DNA of 27,022 bases from DRYM01 sp964526225 (GTDB lineage Archaea > Thermoproteota > Thermoprotei_A > EX4484-217-1): positions 1 through 27,022 of the forward strand of contig CAZGLL010000023.1 in NCBI GenBank assembly GCA_964526225.1, given 5' to 3'. The position numbers and the translations under genes are program-made. This document shows, in pieces, positions 6,227 to 14,708 of the stretch. Each line of letters opens with the position of its first letter. The first letter of the stretch is position 1. Under the pieces are notes generated by a model that saw only the letters and a list, made by a program, of their open reading frames with translations, did not search any database and was not told the origin of the DNA.

Positions 6227-7126
6227 ATGAAATTACATAAAATAAGTGAGATACATGAGGTAGGGGTTAAAGGTAGAGGAGTAAGAGTAGCTGTTTTAGA
6301 CTCAGGCATAGACCCTACACACGAGGTTTTCTCGGATGCTAAAATAGTTAAGGAAGCCACATCATACACTAGAGACTGGAGGGACAGGTTTGGACATGGA
6401 ACATCGGTTTCAGGGATTGTTCATAAGGTGGCTCCGGAAGCCGAAATAGTTTCAATAAAAGTGCTGGATGATGAAGGATACGGTAGCTTAGCTTCAGTTC
6501 TTGAAGGAATAGAGAAGGCTGTTTCACACGGTTGCCACGTTATAAACATGAGCTTAGGCGGTTTTCCAGCTTTAATATCGCCACTATGCACAGTTCTTTT
6601 GGTTATTGAACCAATAACTGTAGCTGTTTGTGCAGCAGGCAATTCAGGCCCAAAACCATATACTGTTTCGAACCCAGCACATTGCTCAGCAGCAATAGCC
6701 GTAGGCTCTGCTTCAGCAATATACAAGATAGGTGATCCAGCATGGTTTTCATCTAGAGGCCCTGCTCCTACAGGTATTGTTAAGCCTGATGTTATGAGCT
6801 TTGGAGGATACGGGGATCTAAAGGGAATCCATCAGCCAATTGAAAGAATAATTCTTCCAAGCATTGAGGGTAGAAACGCTGAAGCCAGAGGAACGAGTTT
6901 TGCCTCACCGTTTATAGCTGGTTCAATGGCTTTAGCTATCCAGTTTCTCGGCAGAATACCTAGTAGAGGCGAAATAGAGTATGCATTAGACATTATGTCC
7001 TATGATGTTGGTAGACCGGGGAAAGATAACGACACCGGATACGGTGTTTTCCAAGCTAACAGGGTTAGGTTGCTACCTAGAAAACCTAGGCTTCTTGAGC
7101 TTCTGAGGAAAGCTTTTATCTACTAA
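6227..7126 (+). CDS. Subtilisin-family serine protease (peptidase S8), catalytic domain
   Basis: Counted from ATG 6227, the 299-residue frame has the complete S8 catalytic set: Asp25 in VAVLDSGID, His57 in FGHGTSVSG, oxyanion Asn139 in AAGNSG, and Ser224 in GTSFASP. No secretion signal, membrane segment or C-terminal extra domain is seen. ATG 6227 has no ribosome binding site at the right distance, and the frame is open back to 6164. This favours translation as a fusion with the upstream I9-like propeptide through a frameshift at 6164-6174. Placed among virion-like genes, it may process structural proteins or act on the host surface. The protease activity is well supported and the role is inferred. 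Confidence 0.9.
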   Translation: MKLHKISEIHEVGVKGRGVRVAVLDSGIDPTHEVFSDAKIVKEATSYTRDWRDRFGHGTSVSGIVHKVAPEAEIVSIKVLDDEGYGSLASVLEGIEKAVSHGCHVINMSLGGFPALISPLCTVLLVIEPITVAVCAAGNSGPKPYTVSNPAHCSAAIAVGSASAIYKIGDPAWFSSRGPAPTGIVKPDVMSFGGYGDLKGIHQPIERIILPSIEGRNAEARGTSFASPFIAGSMALAIQFLGRIPSRGEIEYALDIMSYDVGRPGKDNDTGYGVFQANRVRLLPRKPRLLELLRKAFIY

Positions 7127-7155
7127 TGAGAAAAAACATAAATAGGTGCTGAACA

Positions 7156-7683
7156 GTGGCTGTAAAAACGTTTCCAATATTCGTTAATTACCCGTTGAAA
7201 GTTGGTGTTTTAGAAGGTGAACACTCAGACCAGAGAACACTTGATTTCGTAGGTGAAATAACTAGGGCATGGGTGAGCATTTCCGTAACTCCAAGCCAGC
7301 ACATGGGAGCGGGCTTCAGGCTTGAAATAAACGGCAACAAAGTTTGGGAGACAACTTGGGCACCTTTCGACCTTAGAACCAGAACTTACAGGGAAGAAGT
7401 AACGTCTCTAGTAGGTAAAGGCGGAGCAATAAACTTTCTAATAAACGGGTTTAAAACAGCCCCTTACCCGGGAGAAATAACTTTCAACGTAACCGTTTTA
7501 ATAACAATAGAGTACACTCATGGAGCTGTAATCACAAGGCCGACAATTAAGTGGCCTGAAATACCTTGGTGGGCAATAGCAATAATAATCTTAGCAATGG
7601 TTGCTATAATAGCCTACACGCTTGTAAGGCTGGTTGCGGAAGCTAGAGTAGGTGCTATAAGGGCTTTAGCTAGTTTAGAATAA
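7156..7683 (+). CDS. Beta-rich protein with C-terminal membrane anchor
   Basis: This 175-residue protein starts at GTG 7156 after AGGTGCTGAAC. Residues 1-135 are beta-rich (FPIFVNYPLKVGVLEGEHS, AGFRLEINGNKVWETTW). A hydrophobic helix follows at about 135-160 (WPEIPWWAIAIIILAMVAIIAYTLV), then a short tail with Arg and Glu. The likely topology is a soluble domain held on a membrane by a C-terminal segment. Together with similar genes at 15657 and 16907 it suggests that the particle, or the infected cell membrane, carries several anchored proteins. No family is recognised. Confidence 0.7.
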   Translation: MAVKTFPIFVNYPLKVGVLEGEHSDQRTLDFVGEITRAWVSISVTPSQHMGAGFRLEINGNKVWETTWAPFDLRTRTYREEVTSLVGKGGAINFLINGFKTAPYPGEITFNVTVLITIEYTHGAVITRPTIKWPEIPWWAIAIIILAMVAIIAYTLVRLVAEARVGAIRALASLE

Positions 7684-7726
7684 CGTTTTAATATTCTACT
7701 GTAAAATATTCATTAGGGGATTGGTG

Positions 7727-8005
7727 GTGGATGAACAAATACTTGTTGAGCTTAAAGCTGAGCTTGCATCTATTAAAACCGAGATAACGAATATTAAAGA
7801 GGATATTGCCGAAATAAAGAGAAAACTTAATGTTTACAATAACTTCAGATTAAATACTGAGAAAAAATTTGAAAAAAGCAAAACAGATTTAATACAGAAA
7901 TACGTTTTTCTTGAAAGAGATGTTAAATGGGCTAAACGTTTGGCAATGGCGAACTTAGCAATTCTTATAGGCTTAGTTCTTAAGTTGCTTTTGCCGTATT
8001 TTTAA
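7727..8005 (+). CDS. Coiled-coil protein with C-terminal membrane helix
   Basis: About 92 residues from GTG 7727, chosen because AGGGGAT (7714-7720) is then well placed; in-frame TTG 7721 and GTG 7724 are alternatives. Residues 1-60 form a heptad-type coiled coil (ILVELKAELASIKTEITNIK, EDIAEIKRKLNV), then a Lys-rich stretch, then a terminal hydrophobic helix (LAMANLAILIGLVLKLLLPYF). Such tail-anchored coiled coils are common in archaeal viruses, but I cannot assign a function. It closes the rightward structural block. Confidence 0.65.
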   Translation: MDEQILVELKAELASIKTEITNIKEDIAEIKRKLNVYNNFRLNTEKKFEKSKTDLIQKYVFLERDVKWAKRLAMANLAILIGLVLKLLLPYF

Positions 8006-8006
8006 T

Positions 8007-8525
8007 CTAAATCAGCATAAATGCCAGTAGCTCTGTGAATGCTGCAACACACTTTTCCCTATACTTGGGCTTCCACACTAAAGTTATGAATGCTTGCCCG
8101 TTTGAACTTAGAAGCCATTTTAAAGCCGCTACTCCACCGTATGGTTCACCGTATTTTTCAGCTATGCTCCTAATGTACTTTAAAACCTCGTTGGTGTAGC
8201 TTATTTTTTCATCTTTACTCATTGACTTGAATTTTTCATACTCTTTTATTGGAGGCGTAGTATTTGCGTTTAGAACAACTGATAGAAGCGTTTTTCCAAG
8301 TGAAGGGTCTTCCTTACCTTTCCTTATTTTCCCTATCCACAGCATTACTTCTTTTAGGAAGTCTTTGAAGTCATCATCTGTTAGAGTGTAGAATGCTTCA
8401 TCTATTTTTTCCCAGTTGCTTGCAATCATTTTTGCTGATTCAACCACTCTTCCCTTTTCACCCTTACCCCACTCCATTATGTTTAGAAGCCAGTCAATCC
8501 ACTTCTCGGCTTCACACTCTTTCAT
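8007..8525 (-). CDS. Leftward helical protein of unknown function
   Basis: This 172-residue protein starts at ATG 8525 with a good GGTGAT site (complement of 8530-8535) and a TATA-like CATATATATT (complement of 8541-8550). It is helical and rich in Lys, Glu and Trp (ECEAEKWIDWLLNIMEWGKG), with no known motif and no membrane segment. It is convergent with the structural block, ending 1 nt from the stop of the coiled-coil gene, and divergent from an RHH gene that may regulate it. Role unknown; it lies in what looks like an accessory patch. Confidence 0.7.
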   Translation of the reverse strand: MKECEAEKWIDWLLNIMEWGKGEKGRVVESAKMIASNWEKIDEAFYTLTDDDFKDFLKEVMLWIGKIRKGKEDPSLGKTLLSVVLNANTTPPIKEYEKFKSMSKDEKISYTNEVLKYIRSIAEKYGEPYGGVAALKWLLSSNGQAFITLVWKPKYREKCVAAFTELLAFMLI

Positions 8526-8540
8526 TTAATCACCGTGAAA

Positions 8541-8568
8541 AATATATATGTAGGGAGAGTATATATAC
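8541..8568. promoter_or_regulatory. Divergent promoters with palindromic TATA element
   Basis: Leftward TATA (complement of AATATATATG, 8541-8550) serves the gene starting at 8525. The perfect palindrome GTATATATAC at 8559-8568 lies about 20 nt before ATG 8585 of the RHH gene. The spacing is short enough that the palindrome may be an operator rather than, or as well as, a TATA box. Confidence 0.5.
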
Positions 8569-8584
8569 ATTATGTGGGGTTGCT

Positions 8585-8788
8585 ATGAAGACTGAGACTG
8601 CGACTATGAAAATGATTACGTTGTTTATGCCTAAGTATCTGCTTAGCATAGTTGATGAAATAGTTGAGAAAAACCCGAAATACACCTCTAGGTCAGACCT
8701 TATAAGAAGAGCCATAATAATGTATCTTTTAGCTGAAAAACTGGTAACTAAAGAGCAGCTTATAGAGAAAATTAAGAGTATGTCTTAA
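8585..8788 (+). CDS. RHH/CopG-family transcriptional regulator
   Basis: This 67-residue protein starts at ATG 8585. The sequence ATMKMITLFMPKYLLSIVDE followed by NPKYTSRSDLIRRAIIMYLL is a textbook RHH: one DNA-contacting strand, helix 1, the turn with a Ser-rich cap (TSRSD) and helix 2. Upstream in-frame codons extend further, but the palindromic TATA element at 8559-8568 argues for the start at 8585. Its 3' end overlaps the leftward nuclease gene by 17 nt. It probably controls its own divergent promoter and the gene starting at 8525. Confidence 0.85.
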   Translation: MKTETATMKMITLFMPKYLLSIVDEIVEKNPKYTSRSDLIRRAIIMYLLAEKLVTKEQLIEKIKSMS

Positions 8789-9287
8789 GCGGGAAAACAT
8801 TTACCCCGTACTTGACAGGCAATACGTAGACTAAATTACCGTCCCATGCTTTCTTAACCTCTAGTTCACCCCATCTAATCCATTCTGTATTGAACCAGAG
8901 TCTTCTCTGAAAGTAGCCTAAGTCGTCGAAGAAAACAATGTAAAGCCAGCATGGAATTTTCTTCTCCTTAGAGTGCTTAATGTAGTTTTCAACATGTCTC
9001 TTATTGATGTAAGTGTATCCTATTTGCTCTATCGGAACTGAAACCCTTTTAGCCTTAACTTCAACGAAAAACGGTTTACCCCTGCATCTAACCATGAAGT
9101 CCGGTCTTTCGTCGTAATAATACCATTTCTTACTTCTCCTCCTTTCTAAACCGTATTCTTCGGCGTAGCATCCTTCCCTTTCAACCTCAACCTTCATAAT
9201 GTAGATTGCTCTGTCATGTAGCTCTTCAAGCTTAAGGAATTGCTCATGGGTTTTCCTAAGCCTTTTCGGCTTAAACTTTCTAGCCAA
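8772..9287 (-). CDS. PD-(D/E)XK-type nuclease, Holliday-junction-resolvase-like
   Basis: This 171-residue protein starts at TTG 9287 behind GGGTG (complement of 9294-9298). The core motif is ERPDFMVRCRGKPFFVEVKAK at about 60-80, where Asp63 and the EVK triad (Glu-Val-Lys) form the metal-binding signature of PD-(D/E)XK nucleases. A preceding Glu at about 35 may complete the site. The N-terminus is strongly basic (RKFKPKRLRKTHEQF), suggesting DNA contact. Related folds include archaeal Hjc, VRR-NUC and restriction-type nucleases. A role in replication-intermediate resolution or host DNA degradation is inferred, and the exact subfamily is not assigned. Confidence 0.75.
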   Translation of the reverse strand: MARKFKPKRLRKTHEQFLKLEELHDRAIYIMKVEVEREGCYAEEYGLERRRSKKWYYYDERPDFMVRCRGKPFFVEVKAKRVSVPIEQIGYTYINKRHVENYIKHSKEKKIPCWLYIVFFDDLGYFQRRLWFNTEWIRWGELEVKKAWDGNLVYVLPVKYGVNVFPLKTYS

Positions 9288-9302
9288 GAAAACACCCGTC
9301 CC

Positions 9303-9358
9303 GTATATTTATAGGAACCCATATATATACTTACATGTAATCGCAGAATTTAAATTCT
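9303..9358. promoter_or_regulatory. Divergent promoters with a 14-bp palindrome
   Basis: The region between the leftward nuclease (start 9287) and the rightward gene at 9402 contains leftward TATA-like runs (complement of TATATTTATA, 9303-9312, and ATATATATAC, 9321-9330). It also contains the perfect 14-bp palindrome AGAATTTAAATTCT at 9345-9358. The TTTAAA core of the palindrome is about 50 nt before ATG 9402 and is the likely TATA box of that gene; the symmetry suggests that a dimeric regulator could also bind it. Confidence 0.6.
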
Positions 9359-9401
9359 ATAATAGTTAATCTCTAACATAGAAGTAGAAAGGTGATAACG
9401 T

Positions 9402-9857
9402 ATGGCTAAAGCCCTACGTGGAGAATACGGCTTAGTAGACTTAGCTGTAATATCGGCAAACCCTAAGTACAGGGCAAGCTACAGCCCATTCGGAAGAGGA
9501 GGCCCAGTAAGATACGTTGGAAGAGCAGCCCCTTGGAAGGGAGTTAAAGGACTAGAAAAGGTCAAGGATATAAACGAGGGAGTAGGAAAGGGACTAGAAA
9601 AGGCAATAGAGTTCTCCAAGAAACACACTGAAGGTGGTGTGTCAGTAGTACTTCACATGGGTATGAAGAGAATATTACCAACTAAAGTTGCCGCTATGTT
9701 AAAAGAAAAAGGCAGAGCAGAGATAATTGAAACAGTTTATCCAGAGAAGAAGAGAGGCAAGAAACACGAATACGCTTGGGAGAAGGCTTACGGCAAAGCA
9801 CCAAAGTACATTGGTCTCGTAAAGAAAGGTATGGAGGCCCTACCGCTAGTCCTCTAG
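9402..9857 (+). CDS. Basic protein with its own strong promoter, unknown function
   Basis: This 151-residue protein starts at ATG 9402 behind AGGTGATAA. It is rich in Lys, Arg and Gly (PKYRASYSPFGRGGPVRYVG, EKKRGKKHEYAWEKAYGK) with mixed helix and strand, and has no membrane segment. It stands alone between a promoter region and a two-way terminator, so it is monocistronic. Its high basic charge and separate strong signals would fit an abundant nucleic-acid-binding or virion core protein. This is inference, and no family is recognised. Confidence 0.65.
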   Translation: MAKALRGEYGLVDLAVISANPKYRASYSPFGRGGPVRYVGRAAPWKGVKGLEKVKDINEGVGKGLEKAIEFSKKHTEGGVSVVLHMGMKRILPTKVAAMLKEKGRAEIIETVYPEKKRGKKHEYAWEKAYGKAPKYIGLVKKGMEALPLVL

Positions 9858-9867
9858 AGCCAGAAGT

Positions 9868-9901
9868 ATTTTTCCTTAAAATCAAAAAACAAAGTTTTTT
9901 T
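9868..9901. terminator. Bidirectional T-rich terminator between convergent genes
   Basis: Between the convergent ends at 9857 and 9915 are T-runs on both strands: TTTTT at 9869-9873 and TTTTTTT at 9895-9901 for rightward transcription, and the complement of AAAAAA at 9884-9889 for leftward transcription. Confidence 0.5.
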
Positions 9902-9914
9902 CTACTTTACAACC

Positions 9915-11450
9915 CTATGGTTTTACCACTCTATGGTTTACCGGGTCGTAGCTTTCATCCTTTTCAAGCAGAAATACTGAACCCTCAGCACCATATAGCG
10001 GATATAGTTCTAGGTCTCCTACAACTTTTCTACCGGACTTGGTACAGAAATAGACGACCGTTGTTCCGATAACCATTCTTCTCATTGGCTCTGCATCGCA
10101 CCACTCAGTATATTTAGCGGCCATTGCTTGCTCAAGCTCCTTGGGAACAACCTTTTCCGGAAGCATCACTATTCCTCTTCTAACCGGTACGGCTGGTGCC
10201 GCCGGTCTAGGTGGCTTAAACAGCTCCTCAACTTCTTTCTTAAGCTCCTTTATTGCCGGCTTGGCTTCTGCAACCCATTTTCCGGCCTTGTACTTCTCGG
10301 TAACCATGTAGACCATTCCGGCTCTGGGGCAGTAGTATATTCTTGTAAGTTTCCAGCGTGGAAGTCTTCTTTCAAGCTCCGAGGCAATCGTGTGCAGGGT
10401 CTCTACTTCAGGTAGCCCGGCAATGTTAAGTGCTTCCTCCAGAGGCATGCCCTTAACAACTACACGGTAGAATCTTTCAGGGACAGGCGGAGGCTCAATA
10501 GACAACCCCAGAGCGTTACCCACTATTCTGAAAACATCCTTTATATCTTTGAAGAAGTGAATAACTAAGCTAACATATTTCGGAGGCTCCTCACGCCCCG
10601 GAGAAGCATAGGCAATAATGTCTTTCGGAGTAATCTGCCTCATCCAAGTAATCAAGTCCCTAATAACAATAGGCTCCTCGCCGGTTGGACATTTGAAGGG
10701 AACCCTAGGTGCAGGGGGCTTAGGCTTCGGCTTAACCTCCGGAGGCTTAGCTCTTCTAGCTGCTTCTTGAAGAATTCTCTCTCTAGCTTCCCTAATTATT
10801 CTTTTGGCTTCTGCGAAATCTATTCTTCCCTGCCTAAACATGACTATTGCTTCGTCAACTTTTGTTTTAACTTCATTGGCTATGTCCGGTGGAATGTTAA
10901 ACTTCTTTATTAAAGCATCAACTTCTTCAGCTAGAGATTCGAGAGCTTCAGCTTCAGCAACTCTCCTTGCTTCCTCAAGTCTCTCCCTTAGCTCTTTAAC
11001 TTCAAGCGTAAGTCTCTTAATGATTTTCTCCTTAACGCTTAACTTACCCCTATATTTTGCCTCAACAGATTTCTTCAGTTTCTCCTCTATTTCCCTTACA
11101 AGCTCAGGTGATGTTTGCCTGTAAATGTCAAGTACTTCTTCGCCTTTAACCTCGGAGAGCACCTCTGGCGGAAAATACTTGTCAATAACCTCTAATGCTC
11201 TGCCAACTATTTCCTCCGGTTCAAGTGTAAAATCTATTTCGTCGTAGACTTCGTTTGCTACTTGTGCTGCGTCGAAAGTCAGCTTTTCCACAGGCGTCCT
11301 CATAACTCTTTTCTTGAAAGCGTTAACTATTGGGTTGAAGATTTTCCTTCTAACGTCTCTGGGGTCTAAATTGTACTCTTCAATTGCCATTTCAAGGTTT
11401 TTCCAGAGAGTATCTGAAAAACTCCTTATCACATCTTCTTTGAAGGGCAC
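9915..11450 (-). CDS. Large leftward protein with central coiled coil
   Basis: About 511 residues from GTG 11450, chosen because AGGTG is spaced 6 nt before it; an in-frame GTG at 11459 falls inside that site. The N-terminal 90 residues are helical, about 110-250 is a charged coiled coil (VKEKIIKRLTLEVKELRERL), a Pro/Lys linker follows (PPEVKPKPKPPAPRVP), and the C-terminal half (about 255-511) is mixed alpha/beta with Cys residues (YYCPRAGMVYMVTE, VVYFCTKSGRK). No catalytic signature is seen. It is the only long leftward gene in the window. A structural or assembly role is possible, but the function is unknown. Confidence 0.7.
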   Translation of the reverse strand: MPFKEDVIRSFSDTLWKNLEMAIEEYNLDPRDVRRKIFNPIVNAFKKRVMRTPVEKLTFDAAQVANEVYDEIDFTLEPEEIVGRALEVIDKYFPPEVLSEVKGEEVLDIYRQTSPELVREIEEKLKKSVEAKYRGKLSVKEKIIKRLTLEVKELRERLEEARRVAEAEALESLAEEVDALIKKFNIPPDIANEVKTKVDEAIVMFRQGRIDFAEAKRIIREARERILQEAARRAKPPEVKPKPKPPAPRVPFKCPTGEEPIVIRDLITWMRQITPKDIIAYASPGREEPPKYVSLVIHFFKDIKDVFRIVGNALGLSIEPPPVPERFYRVVVKGMPLEEALNIAGLPEVETLHTIASELERRLPRWKLTRIYYCPRAGMVYMVTEKYKAGKWVAEAKPAIKELKKEVEELFKPPRPAAPAVPVRRGIVMLPEKVVPKELEQAMAAKYTEWCDAEPMRRMVIGTTVVYFCTKSGRKVVGDLELYPLYGAEGSVFLLEKDESYDPVNHRVVKP

Positions 11451-11512
11451 ACTCAGCACCTAGTGAAAAATTTATTTCTTCTAAGATAAAACTTTAACTA
11501 GAGGAGATAGCA

Positions 11513-11770
11513 GTGGAGGTTCTTAAGGAAATAGAGAAAGACTATGTTGCAGTGTGGAAAGGGAAATACGCTGACGAAATGTTCAGAGACCTAGCTTCTC
11601 TTATGAAGAAAGCTGACGCTACAGTTGCGGACAAAATATATGCGGCAATAGCAGGTAAGGTTGGTGAAGCATTCGTTGTTTACCTTAAACACCCTACGGA
11701 TGGAAGCTTAAACTTATTTATTATTTCACCTGAGCCTCTTGAAATACATCGTAGGCTGGGGATTAAGTGA
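11513..11770 (+). CDS. Small alpha/beta protein of unknown function
   Basis: This 85-residue protein starts at GTG 11513 behind GAGGAGATAG. It is a compact helix-strand protein (EIEKDYVAVWKGKYADEMF, GKVGEAFVVYLKHP) with no recognised motif. Its stop overlaps the start of the large following gene, so the two are co-translated as an operon. The divergent partner is the large leftward coiled-coil gene. Confidence 0.65.
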   Translation: MEVLKEIEKDYVAVWKGKYADEMFRDLASLMKKADATVADKIYAAIAGKVGEAFVVYLKHPTDGSLNLFIISPEPLEIHRRLGIK

Positions 11771-13545
11771 TGGCTGAACCCTACCGTGAAGAAGAGGAAA
11801 TTGCCTACTGGCTAATACCTGAGGAAATGAGGAAGTATGTTGAGAGAGAAAAGGAGTTAGCGTACAAGTTTAAAAGGTATGGTATAAGAGCGTACGGTAT
11901 AGCTGAGGAACCGGCGATAGTAAGGGTTGTCGGAAACTACATAATAACTAGAACGTTTCCTTCAAGGAGGAAATCGTATCCACCGGGGCTTCTAGCGACG
12001 GTTAAAGTTGGAAACACTATGGTAATGGTTTTGCAGAGGAAAATGGATATTTGGGCAACACTTTTAGAGAAAACTAAGATATGTGCTTTATCAGACATCA
12101 ATAAAGCCCCTAGGAAGCTAATAGTTAGACATCCAATGATAGGTGTTACTAGGTTCTCAAACATTTTCAACTACGGGCTTGAACCTTTAAAAACATTGGT
12201 TATTCAGTACCTATGGTTCTGCTGTGGAAAGGAAATAATGAAGTGTGTTGCTGAAAAATCTGCTGAGTGCTTCTCGGAGAAAGTTGACGAATGCCTTATG
12301 CCGTTAATGGATAGGCTTACAGCTATGGCTATGGCTTCAGAATCAGCTATGAAGACACTAACCGATTTACAAGCATTCATTAATGATTTCAAGAGAACTT
12401 TAAAGGTTATAACTCCTCCTCCAGAAAAACAGATAATACAGGTGCTTTACGTTAGGGAAGGATACATTGAGGACAAGGCTAGGTTAGCTAAGGCAATGAT
12501 GATTCACAACTACGATGTAGTTAAGAAGCTTATGAGGACAAATATGAGAGCAGCAATATTCTACATGGCTTTAACGGAGCCTCCGATAACAGTTGACATG
12601 ATAGTGGCTTTATCAGGCTATCCTAGGGAGGAAATAGCACCTACAATATCTAGGATACTTACCGACATGGTTGAAGACGGAATACTTACTGAAACGTATG
12701 CTGTGCCACCGCATTTCAGAGCCTTCTACCCTCAGCCGTCGCCGATAAAGTTTTACAGCGTATCATCCGTTAACGAAGCGGTTAGGAGAATGGCTGAGGA
12801 AATAAAGTCTCTAACTAAAATGGTTAGGAAAACAGTTGAAGACTATGTTGAAGCCAAGGTTAGACCGGTGGGGTTATTCTTCAACCCTGAAACAGGTAAG
12901 TTCGAGTCAAGATATGTTACTGAAAGAAAGAAGGTTAAAAGAGAAGTTCTAGTGCCGGTAAGGATGCTTACAGATGAGCAAATAAGGGAAATAGATGAGA
13001 AAATAAGGAAACTACCTAAATCAGAGGTTAGGAGGAGAAAGTACATTCACATAAGAGGTGTTAAGACACTGATGGCATACGCTGGGAAAGAGAAGCCTCC
13101 GGAGAAACCTGAGGAGAAAAAGAAGAGAGAAAGCATAGTGGAGAAATTCGTTAGGGAAAAGCTTGAGCCAATGGGGCCGCCGGCAAACGTTGCCTTGGCT
13201 TCAGCAATTGAATACTACGTTTACCTAATGGGTGGGCCGCAGTGGATAGCTGACAAAGTAGCTGTGCTTAAGGCTAAAGGTGCGGCAGACCCGTTTGCCG
13301 AGTTAGCTAGGAAAAGATTCACTATTGAGTGGCTATGGAACGTAACGTTACATGATTGCATATCTAATAAGTCAGATGAAACATGCTTAATGCATGAGGT
13401 AATAGCGTGGATAAGAGCTGGAAAACTAAAGCCGACAATGAACTATGAGCTTTTCAAATCAAAGCTTCTCAGAACAATACTGGAAACCGGCTCGGCTTTT
13501 GAAATGGTTGAAGGGAAAATGAGGCTTAAAAAGGAGCTAACGTAG
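11770..13545 (+). CDS. Large protein with a winged-helix-like segment
   Basis: About 591 residues from ATG 11770, whose first base is the last base of the previous TGA stop; an adjacent GTG at 11767 is possible. Residues 1-150 are mixed, about 155-185 is Cys-rich (FCCGKEIMKCVAEKSAECF), and about 260-330 looks like a winged helix (AIFYMALTEPPITVDMIVAL, then a recognition-like helix and the wing EDGILTETY). About 345-470 is charged helix. No nucleotide-binding or nuclease signature is visible. It could be a DNA-binding structural or regulatory protein. The family is not recognised. Confidence 0.7.
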   Translation: MAEPYREEEEIAYWLIPEEMRKYVEREKELAYKFKRYGIRAYGIAEEPAIVRVVGNYIITRTFPSRRKSYPPGLLATVKVGNTMVMVLQRKMDIWATLLEKTKICALSDINKAPRKLIVRHPMIGVTRFSNIFNYGLEPLKTLVIQYLWFCCGKEIMKCVAEKSAECFSEKVDECLMPLMDRLTAMAMASESAMKTLTDLQAFINDFKRTLKVITPPPEKQIIQVLYVREGYIEDKARLAKAMMIHNYDVVKKLMRTNMRAAIFYMALTEPPITVDMIVALSGYPREEIAPTISRILTDMVEDGILTETYAVPPHFRAFYPQPSPIKFYSVSSVNEAVRRMAEEIKSLTKMVRKTVEDYVEAKVRPVGLFFNPETGKFESRYVTERKKVKREVLVPVRMLTDEQIREIDEKIRKLPKSEVRRRKYIHIRGVKTLMAYAGKEKPPEKPEEKKKRESIVEKFVREKLEPMGPPANVALASAIEYYVYLMGGPQWIADKVAVLKAKGAADPFAELARKRFTIEWLWNVTLHDCISNKSDETCLMHEVIAWIRAGKLKPTMNYELFKSKLLRTILETGSAFEMVEGKMRLKKELT

Positions 13546-13560
13546 AGTTTACATACAAAC

Positions 13561-13570
13561 ATATATATAC
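13561..13570 (+). promoter_or_regulatory. TATA element before the 367-residue coiled-coil gene
   Basis: ATATATATAC lies about 40 nt before TTG 13605, with GAGGGGGAG (13593-13601) as ribosome binding site. The arrangement suggests a new transcript starting near 13590. Confidence 0.55.
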
Positions 13571-13604
13571 TACTTTTTAACTTAATTTCTTAGAGGGGGA
13601 GTGT

Positions 13605-14708
13605 TTGTCTCAGCCTAGAGCTGAACCTGCTGACATAGAGGAAGTCGTCGCTGAAGGCGTGGTGTATTTTAAGCGGGGAGGCTTCGTTCTAGTATGGCAA
13701 CATGGTAGGGCACAAATAGTCAGGCTTGTCGGTGTTGAGGACATAACGTACGAGCTTGAAAGTGCACTTAGGAGAAGACATGCTGTAGAATCTGAGCTTA
13801 AAAGAGCATATAGGACATACGATTACGCTTTGAGAAGGTTTAGAAGCGAGCTTGCAAGACTTGCAGCTATGGTTAGAGCTTTCAGAATAAGGCTTAGAAT
13901 ATATGACCTATGGTCTCTAGCTATTAGAGCTGGAAGATACCCTACGCCTCTGGTGAGGCTTGTTGCGAGAATAATTGGTAGACCGAGAGTTTGGGTTAGA
14001 ACGCATCCGGAAGAAGCTCTTGAAGAACTTCTCAGGGCAATTGATGAGTATGAGAGAAGAGTTAGAAGGCAAAGGGAGGTTTTCGAAGAAGCTAGAAGAG
14101 AATATAGGACAGCTAGGGAAAACATTGAGAAGCTTAGGAGAATGCTTGAAGACTTAGAGGTTGAAATAGAGAACCTAAGGAGGCTTCTAAGGGAAAGAAG
14201 ACCTATGAAACTAGTTTATGAAGACTATGTTGAACACATAAAAATAGAGTTAACCTATGCTGTTGAAACCGGAGGGGAAAGAACAGGGTCAAGGGTTCAC
14301 CAAGCACTTGTAATGGAGGTTCATGCATACACAGAAGTTCAGCCAATGGAAATGCTTCACAAGGACATGTTGGAGGACATAATCGCTAAAATGGATGTTG
14401 CAGTTAGGAACTTTATCGAAACACTCCTAGCATCATATTCTGTTTCGGGCGGTGCTCCCCCGCCTGATGCGATAATAAAGAAAGGTGTGAGATACATTTA
14501 CGAGGAGAAAGAACATGAAATATCGTGGCCGAACATTCTGGTTGTAACCGAGTCAGCACAAATATCTCCCATCGTGTATTTTGCAGCACTACATCACGCA
14601 GTGATTCATGGTGTTACGGTTAAGGACATTTTGGGCATTACTGGTTACACGGACAAGTACCTTATAAGGTATGTTTCGTACCCCCCGTACTATGAGGTGG
14701 TAACATGA
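13605..14708 (+). CDS. Arginine-rich coiled-coil protein
   Basis: This 367-residue protein starts at TTG 13605, since no ATG or GTG start in frame follows the strong GAGGGGGAG site. An N-terminal beta segment (GVVYFKRGGFVLVWQHGRA) is followed by about 160 residues of Arg/Glu coiled coil (EYERRVRRQREVFEEARREY) with a basic hydrophobic hairpin between its arms (LWSLAIRAGRYPTPLVRLVA), and a mixed C-terminal domain. No known motif is seen. It overlaps the primase-like gene by 4 nt (ATGA), so the two are coupled. It may be a partner of that replication protein or a structural protein. Confidence 0.7.
   Translation: MSQPRAEPADIEEVVAEGVVYFKRGGFVLVWQHGRAQIVRLVGVEDITYELESALRRRHAVESELKRAYRTYDYALRRFRSELARLAAMVRAFRIRLRIYDLWSLAIRAGRYPTPLVRLVARIIGRPRVWVRTHPEEALEELLRAIDEYERRVRRQREVFEEARREYRTARENIEKLRRMLEDLEVEIENLRRLLRERRPMKLVYEDYVEHIKIELTYAVETGGERTGSRVHQALVMEVHAYTEVQPMEMLHKDMLEDIIAKMDVAVRNFIETLLASYSVSGGAPPPDAIIKKGVRYIYEEKEHEISWPNILVVTESAQISPIVYFAALHHAVIHGVTVKDILGITGYTDKYLIRYVSYPPYYEVVT

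Noticed and set aside
9776..10072. Rightward frame of 98 codons after the basic protein gene
   Set aside because: It crosses the end of the basic gene, the T-rich terminator and the complement of the leftward gene, and has no start signal.
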